A stretch of DNA of 8,655 bases, taken from positions 1-8,655 of the forward strand of contig JAHKZS010000014.1 of assembly GCA_020626545.1 (NCBI GenBank), written 5' to 3'. Origin of the DNA: a bacterium (GTDB lineage Bacteria > Bacillota > Clostridia > Oscillospirales > Acutalibacteraceae). Positions 1 to 7,495 of the stretch are shown one piece after another; position 1 is the stretch's first letter; the number at the start of each line of letters is the position of its first letter. The notes beneath the pieces were generated by a model, which made no database searches, was not told where the DNA came from, and saw only the letters and a list, made by a program, of their open reading frames with translations. Both the position numbers and the translations under genes were made by a program.

Positions 1-2572
1 TAGCGCGGGTTAACGCCACATATAAAATCCTCATTTCTTCGGAAATCATACGGTCTTTTTGAACCAAAGAAAGTATTTTACGCTGGGGAGTATCGTATTT
101 AACAATATCCTTTTTTATTTTAAACCCGATACCGTTGTCGGCGTTAAGCACCAAATCAGCAGAAGTATCTTTAATATTAAACTCCATAGAAGTACAGGAA
201 ATAAAACACACGGGAAATTCAAGTCCTTTACTCGCGTGAATACTCATAACCTTTACAGCGTTTCGGCTGTTATCGTTAATATCATTCACGGCGTTTAAAA
301 CGGTTTCTTTTTCCTTTATCCTGTTTATATAATTCATAAACGCGGTGAGAGTTTTATAACCGTTCTCAGCATATGAACGGGCGTAGCTTTGGAGAAGATA
401 GATATTATTCTCGTTAAATCTGTCATCCGCCATAGCTATACAGTCAAAGCCGGTAAGATTCATAATTATACCGATGAGGCGGTCGACAGTAGTAGTAACG
501 GAGAGAGTTCTTAGTTTATCCAACAAAGATGTAAATTTAACACATTTATCGTCACGGCTGTTTTTCAACGCGATATAGAGCGGAGATTTCCGATCGCTTA
601 TTCTAAGCTTTGCGACGTCGTCGGAAGTAAAGGAAAACATCGGGCTCATAAGCACCGACAAAAGCGGTATATCTTGTACAGGATTATCAATAATGCTTAA
701 AAAGTTAAGCAAAAGCTTAATCTCGGGCATATCAAAAAAGTTGTTCTTCTCCTGAGAAATTGTCGGGATACCGTTTTGATTAAGTACATTTACAAACGTC
801 ACCGCCCTGCGGGTTTCACCACGGGGACTTCTGATTAATACCGCTATATCTCCGTAAGTAATGTTACGTATAGAATCTCCGTCCTTAACCTGAAGCTTTT
901 CCTCGAAAATAAGCTTATATATTTTCTCGCTGACTTTTTGAGCCTCGAGAGTTAAGGCGGTTTCGTTATTTTCCTCATCAATGTCCGAGGAATCTATAAG
1001 CATCAGCTCCATAGCGTTGCTGTCGGTTTCGGGATAGGAAGCTCCGCATACAAGTTTTTCCTCATCGTCATATTCAAGACCGCCGACATCCTCAGACATC
1101 AAGGTAGAGAAAATAAAGTTACACGCTTCGGTAACTCCGAGACGGCTTCTAAAGTTTTTATCGAGAATTATCCTCGCGGGATAGTTTTCATCATCGGGAT
1201 TATATCTATTATAAGCGGACTTATAATTAATAAAAATTTCAGGTTTAGCCTGTCTGAATCCATAGATACTCTGTTTCACGTCGCCGACAACAAATAAGTT
1301 GTTTTTATCTCTCGTTACAGCTTTAAAGAGTAAATCCTGAACCTCGTTAATATCCTGAAACTCGTCGACCATTACCGCGTCGAACATCGAGGATATTTCC
1401 TCGGAAATATCAGTATAAATAATCTTTCCGTCCTTAAACTCACAGAGAAGATTTACCATTAAGGTTTCTATATCGGCAAAATCAAGAATATTTTTATCGG
1501 TTTTAAGCTCCATAAAATCTTTTCTGAACTGTTTAATACACTCAAAGAAAACCTTTACAACAGGATAAAGTTCCTTTGTAACGGAGTTAATAGACTCAAT
1601 ATCCTTACTAAAAATAGATTCAAGCTTTTTTACTTCTTTTTTATAATTATCTCTGAGATTCTTTATAATCTGTAGGTAATTATCATCCGAAGCGCCTTTA
1701 AACGAAGGGAATCGTTTAAAAGAGCAATCTAACACAGCTTTCCTTAAATTATCCCAATCGTGAGAATTTAAAGCGTCCGAAATTACGTCAAAATTAATAG
1801 AATCATTTTTTAAAGTTTCACAAACTTTATCAATCTGTTTTTCGTTTAAAAACTCGTCTTTATCCAAATAGGACAAAGAAGTTTTTATTAAACTTCGGCA
1901 ATAATTTAGCGAGTCATTAACGAAATTAATAACATAACTGAAATAAGGAGTATCCTCAAAAGGAATACCGCTGTAAAGCGAAAGCATATTATCCATCCAG
2001 TTATCCATAAACGGAATGGATGTAAGAAAATTGTATGTATTTACGATATGTTTCCTTAAATTATCATCATTTCGATAAGTACAGGTTGAGTTTACAAGTT
2101 TCTTAAAATCAGAATTATTACTTGAGTAAAACTTTTCCAGAGCATTATCCAGAGCTTTGGAACGAAGAATATTAAGCTCACCATCGTCGGCGATTCTGAA
2201 ATCGCTTTGGATACCAAGCTTATAGAAATATTGTCTTACAAACTCAGTACAAAATCCGTCAATTGTTGAAATCTTGGCGTTGTAAAGAAGTTGTTTTTGC
2301 CTTAGCAAATGTTTATTATACGGGTCTTTTAAAAGAAGATTATTTAAGGCGTTCTCAATTCTGGAGCGCATTTCAGCGCTTGCGGCTCTTGTGAATGTAA
2401 CTATCAACATTCTGTCGATAGATACGGGATTTTCGCTGTCGGTAACGGAGTCGATAATTCTCTGTACAAGCACAGCGGTTTTACCGGAACCTGCCGCCGC
2501 GGAGACGAGCACCGAGCCGTTACGTGAGTTTATGGCGTCTTTTTGAGCTTCTGTCCATTTAACGTCAGGCAT
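1..2572 (-). CDS. addA: AddA, ATP-dependent helicase/nuclease subunit A (3' end outside window)
   Basis: AddA is the UvrD-like (SF1A) helicase and nuclease subunit of AddAB, which processes double-strand breaks to load RecA. The frame is open for 857 residues and runs off the left edge, so the C-terminal RecB-type nuclease domain (about 350 residues in family members of about 1,200) is not visible. Helicase motifs seen in order: WTEAQ at residues 6-10 (Q motif), Walker A AAAGSGKT at 25-32, motif Ia VTFTRAASAEMR at 58-69, Walker B VDEFQD with D403/E404, motif III-like GDVKQSIYGFRQ at 430-441, NFRSR at 473-477, motif V SIHASKGLEF at 777-786, and motif VI EEMRILYVALTRA at 845-857. No frame break was found at the points checked. 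The start at 2572 is chosen because an AAAGGAG ribosome site lies 9 nt upstream; an in-frame ATG at 2581 directly abuts that site. The gene overlaps the end of addB by 8 nt. Confidence 0.96.
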   Translation of the reverse strand, partial: MPDVKWTEAQKDAINSRNGSVLVSAAAGSGKTAVLVQRIIDSVTDSENPVSIDRMLIVTFTRAASAEMRSRIENALNNLLLKDPYNKHLLRQKQLLYNAKISTIDGFCTEFVRQYFYKLGIQSDFRIADDGELNILRSKALDNALEKFYSSNNSDFKKLVNSTCTYRNDDNLRKHIVNTYNFLTSIPFMDNWMDNMLSLYSGIPFEDTPYFSYVINFVNDSLNYCRSLIKTSLSYLDKDEFLNEKQIDKVCETLKNDSINFDVISDALNSHDWDNLRKAVLDCSFKRFPSFKGASDDNYLQIIKNLRDNYKKEVKKLESIFSKDIESINSVTKELYPVVKVFFECIKQFRKDFMELKTDKNILDFADIETLMVNLLCEFKDGKIIYTDISEEISSMFDAVMVDEFQDINEVQDLLFKAVTRDKNNLFVVGDVKQSIYGFRQAKPEIFINYKSAYNRYNPDDENYPARIILDKNFRSRLGVTEACNFIFSTLMSEDVGGLEYDDEEKLVCGASYPETDSNAMELMLIDSSDIDEENNETALTLEAQKVSEKIYKLIFEEKLQVKDGDSIRNITYGDIAVLIRSPRGETRRAVTFVNVLNQNGIPTISQEKNNFFDMPEIKLLLNFLSIIDNPVQDIPLLSVLMSPMFSFTSDDVAKLRISDRKSPLYIALKNSRDDKCVKFTSLLDKLRTLSVTTTVDRLIGIIMNLTGFDCIAMADDRFNENNIYLLQSYARSYAENGYKTLTAFMNYINRIKEKETVLNAVNDINDNSRNAVKVMSIHASKGLEFPVCFISCTSMEFNIKDTSADLVLNADNGIGFKIKKDIVKYDTPQRKILSLVQKDRMISEEMRILYVALTRA

Positions 2573-5500
2573 TTGTCTCATCTCCTTTCTCAAGCTTTGT
2601 ATAAACCTCTTTAGCGGACGCTTCGGTACGATACTTGTAATCGTCCTCGTAAGTATGCAGACATACGCTGTCGTAAGGACAGTAAGCGCATCCGTCTACA
2701 ACACCCTTAATCGGTTTAGCCTCTATATTACCGCCGAGTAATTCCTCGCCCATACTTCTTACGACATCGTCAATATGTTTAAATATTATATTGAACTGTT
2801 CTTTTGAGGCGGTGGTGTCAGAGTACTTCCCGTCCTCAAGCTTTTTAGAAAGCTTAATAAATTTACCGAGCCTGTCCATATGCTCTAAAACGTCGCTGTC
2901 ACTTAGCACAAGTCCGTTCATACGAAAATGGCTGTCAATTTGAGCGTTTATTTTTTCGTTGGTCGGATATTTATCGCCGTCAATATCTTTAGCCGCTGAC
3001 GGCATATATAGTATTCCGGCGGGAATTAAATCTTTCCCGAAATATTCTTTACCGTTTTCAATAACACAGCGCAGATATAAGAGCATTTGGAGGTTAATTC
3101 CGTAAAGAATTTCGTAGAGCTTAAACTGTTTATTTCCTGTCTTATAGTCAACTATGCGGATATAGCTCTCATCATCGTTTTTATCGTACTTATCCACCCT
3201 GTCGATAAAACCGTTAACGCTTACGCTTCTATCATTATCAAGCTGAATTTTATAAGGCGGAATTGAGCCGTCAGAGCCGATTCTGAGTTCATAATCAGTC
3301 GGTATAAAATCAGAATACATAAGCTGGCGTATAAGCTCTTTAATCAGTACAAATATATTAATCTTGAGCCTTTCGAACATAGCTCTAAAGTTATCAGTCT
3401 TATCCTCTAACCCGCCGAAGGTTTCCTCGGCGTATTCGAGCAGTATTCTGTCGATGGATTTTTTTATACTATCGTCCGAAAGGGTATTAAGTACAGATTT
3501 ATTGTTTTCCTTTAAGAATTTCTCAAGGAAATAGTGGACGATGTTTCCGAACTGAATACTGTCTATCTCTGCGATTTTACGTTCCTTAGCCTTAAGTCCG
3601 TAGTTACAAAAGTACCGGAAAGGACATAGATTATACTTCTCAATTCTGGACGCGGAGATGCTCATATTCTTTCTGAATAATTCTTCGCTGACTTTAGAAT
3701 CGTTTATCCTAAACGGCTTTTTATTTAACGTATTTTCGAGTTTTATATAGTTATCCATATAATCTTCGTCATTTTTAAAATACTGTTTAAGCGCAAGTAT
3801 ATCAGAGGTTTCGATATTAAACTTCTTTGACAGATACTCGAACGCCTGTTGTTTAGAGTAAAGCTCGTTTTTCTCATTATAATCAGAGTACTTACTGTCG
3901 TTTCTATGCGGAAACATCTTTACAATATCGTTATAAAAAACAGACGGTTCATAATCCTCACCGCTGAAATCCGAACTGTATGTAGTTACAAAAACTTTGT
4001 CGCTCGCGGAAGTTAACGCACAATAGATTAGATACTTTTCGTGGCTTGCGAGCTGTTCGAGGCTGTCGGTTAGCGGAATATTATTTTCGATAAGGATACG
4101 GCGCTCTGTTTCTGAGAATACGCCCGCGGTCTGAGGAATTGACGGAAACAAACCGTCTACCGCGCCTAATACAAATACAGCTTTAGCGTCGCTTAAACGA
4201 ACTCTGTCGGCTACAGCTACGCTTATCTGATCCTGATACCTGGGAATATCGCTTACTTTAATATCCGAAAGCTTAAAACAAAAATAATCTCTGTACTTCT
4301 GAAGCGAAATCTTTACGTCTCCCAAAACAGCGGTAAGCTTGTCGAGCGACTCTATCATAAGGTTATAAACTCTAACCTGTTCGTTAGCTTCAAAAACAAG
4401 ACCTTCGCTTTCTAACGAATCATAGAGTTTATCAATGGAATCATTAATTTCAAATTGTTCGATAAGTCTATATAACGCCTTAGAAATCTCGGTACCGTCA
4501 GCGTCTTTAGTGGAATTAATAAAATCAACCAGCGAATTAACTATGTACTTTCTTGTAGCTTCAATCTCAGATAACTTATTCAAGTCATAATCGCTGAGTG
4601 TTTCAAACCCGGAAGGATTATTCTTAAACTCCTTTTTAAATCCCGAACGATCAATATTCCACACATAAATATAATTCTCAAAGTCGGCAATCTGAGTATC
4701 GCTGAGTTTAAAAAGACCTGTTTTAAGAGTAGAAATCAGGCTGTCCCTATCGAAATTACTTATAGCAATATCAAGAATACCCGAAACAAATCTAATAATC
4801 GGATTAGTGAAAACATCCTGCGGTATATCCATAAAATACGGAATGGAATACTTTTCCAAAACCGTATCGAGTATTCCGTTATAAATATTGTTGTCCCTGA
4901 GTATAACCGCAATATCTCTGTATTTATACCCTTTATCGACTACTAGACTTTTAATTCTACGCGCGGTGAAATTAACCTCGTCATAAACATCAAAGGCTTC
5001 ATATGTTTCAATATTTTCAGCTTTTTCAGAATAGATTTTGTCGTTAATTCTCAGCACGTTATTTTCTAAAAAAGAAATATCAGACTTTTCGGAACGATAA
5101 AAATTATTAAGAATAATATCAGGTTTAATCTCAATACCGTTGCTTTGAGCAAGTCTTTTAACAAGCTTACGAGTTCTTTCGGTTGTTTCGAAAATTTCGC
5201 TGTTTTTATACTCCATATCTATATTGACGGTAATATAAAAATCTTTACTTTGGGTAAGGAGTATTCTTATAATTTCGAGCTGTTGGTATGTAAATCCGGA
5301 AAATGAATCGACAACTATAGTATAACCCTCAAAAATACGTTCTGTTTCAAGTATATCTTTTAGTCTGTTTAAATTCTCTAACGGATCCACATAACTTTTC
5401 TCGAGCAACGCCTCGTAAGCGTTAAGCACAAGCGCTGTCTCGGAAAGCTTTTTCTTTAAGGTTTCATTTTCGATTAAATCAGCAGTATTCTCGAGCATAT

Positions 5501-5903
5501 CCGGGGTAATATTATCCTTTTTACACTCTTTTAAAGAATGTATCATAAGGTCGAGTACCGATTTTCTCGTTTTAGAGGAAGTGAACATTTCTAAACTGTC
5601 GGAAGTTTCCTCGATAGCTTTACTCATTAAAATTTTACGCACGCCGTCATCTATAACATTCTCGGGAATGTTACCTGTGTTTTTGAAAACAAAATTTGAC
5701 AGTCGTGAAAATCCAAATACAAGTACATTACCCGAGAGCTTAGCCCCTAAAATATCGAGAAAAGTCGTTTCGGTTTCAAACGAACTCTGGTCAGGTACGA
5801 GCATTAAAAGCTTTTTATCGCCTTTTTTGCACTTATCAGCTAATATATTTACAGCTTCGGTAGTTTTACCGCTGCCGCTTTTTCCTAAAATAAATTGAAG
5901 CAT
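2565..5903 (-). CDS. addB: AddB, ATP-dependent helicase/nuclease subunit B
   Basis: AddB is the second subunit of the AddAB exonuclease. In characterised homologues it recognises Chi and carries a second nuclease domain with a 4Fe-4S cluster. The protein is 1,112 residues, close to the usual 1,150 or so. Visible features: Walker A GKSGSGKT at residues 7-14; a conserved AddB helicase-fold segment around 305-335 (EVNFTARRI ... YRDIAVILRD); VLGAVDGLFP around 578-587; a RecB-family nuclease domain with H790, D901 in GFIDRVD, D919 and K921 in VDYKTG, and Q939/Y943 (QxxxY). Iron-sulfur ligands fit C760 (in LCPFRYF) plus C1072, C1075 and C1081 near the C-terminus (CAYCPYDSVC), the split spacing known from Bacillus AddB. 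The start at 5903 has AAAGGAAG 7 nt upstream. The end overlaps addA. Nothing suggests truncation or loss of the nuclease residues. Confidence 0.96.
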   Translation of the reverse strand: MLQFILGKSGSGKTTEAVNILADKCKKGDKKLLMLVPDQSSFETETTFLDILGAKLSGNVLVFGFSRLSNFVFKNTGNIPENVIDDGVRKILMSKAIEETSDSLEMFTSSKTRKSVLDLMIHSLKECKKDNITPDMLENTADLIENETLKKKLSETALVLNAYEALLEKSYVDPLENLNRLKDILETERIFEGYTIVVDSFSGFTYQQLEIIRILLTQSKDFYITVNIDMEYKNSEIFETTERTRKLVKRLAQSNGIEIKPDIILNNFYRSEKSDISFLENNVLRINDKIYSEKAENIETYEAFDVYDEVNFTARRIKSLVVDKGYKYRDIAVILRDNNIYNGILDTVLEKYSIPYFMDIPQDVFTNPIIRFVSGILDIAISNFDRDSLISTLKTGLFKLSDTQIADFENYIYVWNIDRSGFKKEFKNNPSGFETLSDYDLNKLSEIEATRKYIVNSLVDFINSTKDADGTEISKALYRLIEQFEINDSIDKLYDSLESEGLVFEANEQVRVYNLMIESLDKLTAVLGDVKISLQKYRDYFCFKLSDIKVSDIPRYQDQISVAVADRVRLSDAKAVFVLGAVDGLFPSIPQTAGVFSETERRILIENNIPLTDSLEQLASHEKYLIYCALTSASDKVFVTTYSSDFSGEDYEPSVFYNDIVKMFPHRNDSKYSDYNEKNELYSKQQAFEYLSKKFNIETSDILALKQYFKNDEDYMDNYIKLENTLNKKPFRINDSKVSEELFRKNMSISASRIEKYNLCPFRYFCNYGLKAKERKIAEIDSIQFGNIVHYFLEKFLKENNKSVLNTLSDDSIKKSIDRILLEYAEETFGGLEDKTDNFRAMFERLKINIFVLIKELIRQLMYSDFIPTDYELRIGSDGSIPPYKIQLDNDRSVSVNGFIDRVDKYDKNDDESYIRIVDYKTGNKQFKLYEILYGINLQMLLYLRCVIENGKEYFGKDLIPAGILYMPSAAKDIDGDKYPTNEKINAQIDSHFRMNGLVLSDSDVLEHMDRLGKFIKLSKKLEDGKYSDTTASKEQFNIIFKHIDDVVRSMGEELLGGNIEAKPIKGVVDGCAYCPYDSVCLHTYEDDYKYRTEASAKEVYTKLEKGDETNA
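2582..2588 (-). promoter_or_regulatory. Ribosome binding site of addA, inside addB
   Basis: AAAGGAG reads on the minus strand 9 nt before the ATG at 2572 and is embedded in the last codons of addB (the KGDE stretch). It decides the addA start: the in-frame ATG at 2581 has zero spacing to the site and is therefore less likely to be used. The arrangement fits translational coupling of addA to addB. Confidence 0.75.
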
Positions 5904-5910
5904 TTTAACA

Positions 5911-5918
5911 CTTCCTTT
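5911..5918 (-). promoter_or_regulatory. Ribosome binding site of addB
   Basis: AAAGGAAG reads on the minus strand with 7 nt between it and the ATG at 5903, a near-ideal spacing. It confirms the annotated addB start. Confidence 0.75.
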
Positions 5919-5932
5919 GAATAATTTATTTT

Positions 5933-5961
5933 ATTGTATCACATTTAGTGTCCCGAAAAAC
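5933..5961 (-). promoter_or_regulatory. Candidate sigma-A-type promoter of addBA (extended -10)
   Basis: In the 61-bp gap between spoIIR and addB the minus strand has TGATACAAT (5933-5941): a TGn extension followed by TACAAT, five of six bases of the vegetative -10 box. The -35 position, 17 bp upstream, holds only GTTTTT (5956-5961), a poor match. The TGn element could compensate. Transcription would start about 20 nt before the addB ribosome site. This would give addBA its own vegetative expression, separate from spoIIR. The call rests on motif match alone in A+T-rich DNA. Confidence 0.4.
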
Positions 5962-5964
5962 GTA

Positions 5965-6558
5965 CTAAGAGAAAAAAGAGCATATTTTTTCAAAATATTC
6001 TACAGTTTTAAACTTAAACTCATATTTATCTTCTGTGAGAAGATTATACTCATCCGAATTAGTATTTTCTTTTAGAGAATTATAATCAGCGCTTGAACCT
6101 ACGCACATTGACGGATACATCACACACCACCAGTTATGCCCCTCGCCTTTTCCGATAGTTATTCTAAGCGCGTTATAAAATCCCGAAGGCATAGTCACCT
6201 TGTCGTAATATCTCGTATCAAAATACATATGCTTTATTTCAGCTTTCACCGAGTAGTTATATCCGTTTTTTACTATTTCGTCTTTAGCTATATTAGCGAT
6301 ACTCTGTAAGTTTATATCTGTAAGTTTTTCCGCTGCCCGCTTATTATCAGCGTTTTGGTACATTTGACTTGTATATTTTAGAACCCTGTCCCTTATCTTT
6401 AGCTTTAGAGCTTGGTCGGATTTCGAATCGGAATTCGCTAAAATATGGAGCCTGAAAACTTCATCGCTAATATTCTTACAGCGGGCGTTAAACGGTATAA
6501 TAGAAATTATCATACAAATAACTGTAGAAATACATACGGACTTAATAAATCTTTTCAT
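5965..6558 (-). CDS. spoIIR: SpoIIR, stage II sporulation protein R (secreted sigma-E activation signal)
   Basis: SpoIIR is made in the forespore, exported into the intermembrane space, and triggers the SpoIIGA protease in the mother cell to process pro-sigma-E. The 197-residue product has a basic start (MKRFIK) and a hydrophobic stretch at about residues 7-24, consistent with a Sec signal peptide or N-terminal anchor; no clean AxA cleavage site or lipobox is seen. The family signature FRLHILANSDSKSDQALKLK (35-54) and IRDRVL (55-60) is present, as is the aromatic/cysteine block HNWWCVMYPSMC (141-152). The C-terminus ends soon after a charged stretch, within the family's variable region. In Bacillus the gene is under sigma-F; I found no convincing sigma-F promoter in front of it. 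The ATG abuts a strong hairpin. The only alternative methionine nearby (residue 16) lies inside the hydrophobic segment and is unlikely. Confidence 0.92.
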   Translation of the reverse strand: MKRFIKSVCISTVICMIISIIPFNARCKNISDEVFRLHILANSDSKSDQALKLKIRDRVLKYTSQMYQNADNKRAAEKLTDINLQSIANIAKDEIVKNGYNYSVKAEIKHMYFDTRYYDKVTMPSGFYNALRITIGKGEGHNWWCVMYPSMCVGSSADYNSLKENTNSDEYNLLTEDKYEFKFKTVEYFEKICSFFS

Positions 6559-6561
6559 ACA

Positions 6562-6606
6562 AAAAACCTGCCTAAATTCTGATACCAGAATTATGGACAG
6601 GTTTTT
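6562..6606 (-). terminator. Intrinsic terminator-like hairpin after ispE, probably bidirectional
   Basis: Outer arms AAAAACCTG (6562-6570) and CAGGTTTTT (6598-6606) are perfect 9-bp complements; inner arms AATTCTG (6575-6581) and CAGAATT (6586-6592) are perfect 7-bp complements around a 4-nt loop; CC/GG adds two more pairs with a 1-nt bulge and a small internal loop. On the minus strand the stem ends in a run of six T (6566 to 6561), the pattern of a Rho-independent terminator for the aminotransferase-ispE unit. The A-rich opposite flank would also give T5 on the plus strand. The T-run stops only two bases before the spoIIR ATG. Confidence 0.7.
6567..6573 (-). promoter_or_regulatory. Candidate spoIIR ribosome binding site, buried in hairpin stem
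   Basis: AGGCAGG on the minus strand is the only purine-rich, Shine-Dalgarno-like sequence before the spoIIR ATG, separated from it by 8 nt (TTTTTTGT). It lies entirely in the descending arm of the hairpin at 6562-6606, so it would be base-paired in any transcript that enters from ispE. Confidence 0.45.
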
Positions 6607-6619
6607 AAAGTTTAATCAA
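6590..6619 (-). promoter_or_regulatory. Possible vegetative-type promoter overlapping the hairpin, reading into spoIIR
   Basis: The minus strand has TTGATT (6614-6619) and CATAAT (6590-6595) separated by 18 bp, matching four and five of six consensus bases. Initiation would fall near 6583, in the hairpin loop, giving a short leader that lacks the ascending arm. The match is in A+T-rich DNA and sigma-F, not sigma-A, would be expected for spoIIR, so this is tentative. Confidence 0.25.
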
Positions 6620-6630
6620 AATTTAATCAA
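6611..6630. repeat. Tandem 9-bp direct repeat at the ispE stop codon
   Basis: TTTAATCAA occurs at 6611-6619 and again at 6622-6630, an 11-bp period, spanning the ispE stop codon (6623-6625). It could be an operator-like pair on one DNA face or a chance duplication in A+T-rich sequence. Confidence 0.4.
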
Positions 6631-7495
6631 TTACTTCACAGCCGTTTTTAACAGGAGCGCATAAAAATACATATTCATAGCTTTCCTTAAGCTTCTCCAT
6701 ACACTTTTCGGCTTTCTTTAAGCTGTTAAATACCGAGAACACCGCTGAACCCGAACCGCTCATACAAGCGCCGAGCGCCTTGTTCTTTAACATTATTTTC
6801 TTAATTTCGTTTATCGGCTCTAAATCTAAAGCGAGTTCAAAATCGTTAAGCATAGATGACGTAACCATATATATATCCCTCGCGTAAATAGCCCGCACCA
6901 TTTCCGCGGTAAACTCAGGATGGCTAAGCTGAGCGCTGTCTATTCTCGAATAAGCTTCGGCAGTGCTTACACTGAAATCAGGTTTACAAATTACTATATC
7001 GCACTTAGGCATACTAATCATTTTCTTTAAATCAGTACCAGTACCGCTCGCGAGCTTAGTGCCTCCTACTATACAGAAAGGTATATCAGCGCCGATTTTT
7101 GAGCCGATTTCGCAGAGCTCGTCCTCTTTAAGATATGTAGAAAACAATTTGTTAAGCGCTACTATAACCGCCGCGCCGTCAGCGCTTCCGCCCGCGAGTC
7201 CTGCCTGAGTGGGAATATTTTTATCAATAGTTATAATAATACCGCTGTTTTCGGTTTTTGTGTACCTAAAAAACGCTTCCGCGCATTTATAAGCGATATT
7301 CTTCTCGTCGCACGGAACACCCTTATAATCGCATTTTATCTCAATCTTCTTGCTGTCTGTAGTTTCTACGGTTATATAATCGTATAAACTTACCGCCTGC
7401 ATTACCATACTAACATCATGGTAGCCATCCGGACGTCTCCGTAAAACGTCAAGAGAAAGATTAATTTTAGCGGGTGCTTTAACCTTTACTTTCAT
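6623..7495 (-). CDS. ispE: IspE, 4-diphosphocytidyl-2-C-methyl-D-erythritol kinase
   Basis: IspE phosphorylates 4-diphosphocytidyl-2-C-methylerythritol at the 2-hydroxyl with ATP, the fourth step of the cytosolic MEP pathway to isopentenyl diphosphate. The 290-residue protein matches the family length and GHMP-kinase layout: AKINLSLDV at residues 9-17 with K10, RRPDGYH at 20-26, the glycine-rich ATP loop PTQAGLAGGSADGAA at 95-109, GADIPF at 135-140 with the catalytic aspartate D137, and the C-terminal GHMP motif ACMSGSGSAVF at 243-253. The start at 7495 has GAGGAA 7 nt upstream and lies 17 nt inside the end of the aminotransferase gene, so the two are probably co-transcribed and coupled. A terminator-like hairpin follows 17 nt after the stop codon. 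All key residues are intact. Confidence 0.96.
   Translation of the reverse strand: MKVKVKAPAKINLSLDVLRRRPDGYHDVSMVMQAVSLYDYITVETTDSKKIEIKCDYKGVPCDEKNIAYKCAEAFFRYTKTENSGIIITIDKNIPTQAGLAGGSADGAAVIVALNKLFSTYLKEDELCEIGSKIGADIPFCIVGGTKLASGTGTDLKKMISMPKCDIVICKPDFSVSTAEAYSRIDSAQLSHPEFTAEMVRAIYARDIYMVTSSMLNDFELALDLEPINEIKKIMLKNKALGACMSGSGSAVFSVFNSLKKAEKCMEKLKESYEYVFLCAPVKNGCEVID

Noticed and set aside
59..298. 79-residue plus-strand open frame
   Set aside because: Antisense to the conserved helicase motifs V-VI region of addA; no ribosome site and no recognisable domain.
1..2572. Left third as a non-coding or degraded region, since no long complete frame is present there
   Set aside because: The minus-strand frame is continuous from 2572 to the window edge and carries all expected AddA helicase motifs; it only lacks a stop codon within the window.
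5581..5898. 105-residue plus-strand open frame
   Set aside because: Antisense to the conserved N-terminus of addB including its Walker A motif; composition is that of a shadow frame.
5904..5964. Terminator between spoIIR and addB
   Set aside because: Only very short A/T palindromes such as CAC/GTG around 5942-5952 are present, with no stable stem followed by a T-run.
6559..6622. Riboswitch or small RNA in the ispE-spoIIR gap
   Set aside because: The gap is too short for a known riboswitch class and holds a single simple hairpin with terminator features.
6963..7208. 81-residue plus-strand open frame
   Set aside because: Antisense to the ispE ATP-binding region; its sequence is the mirror of strongly conserved codons.
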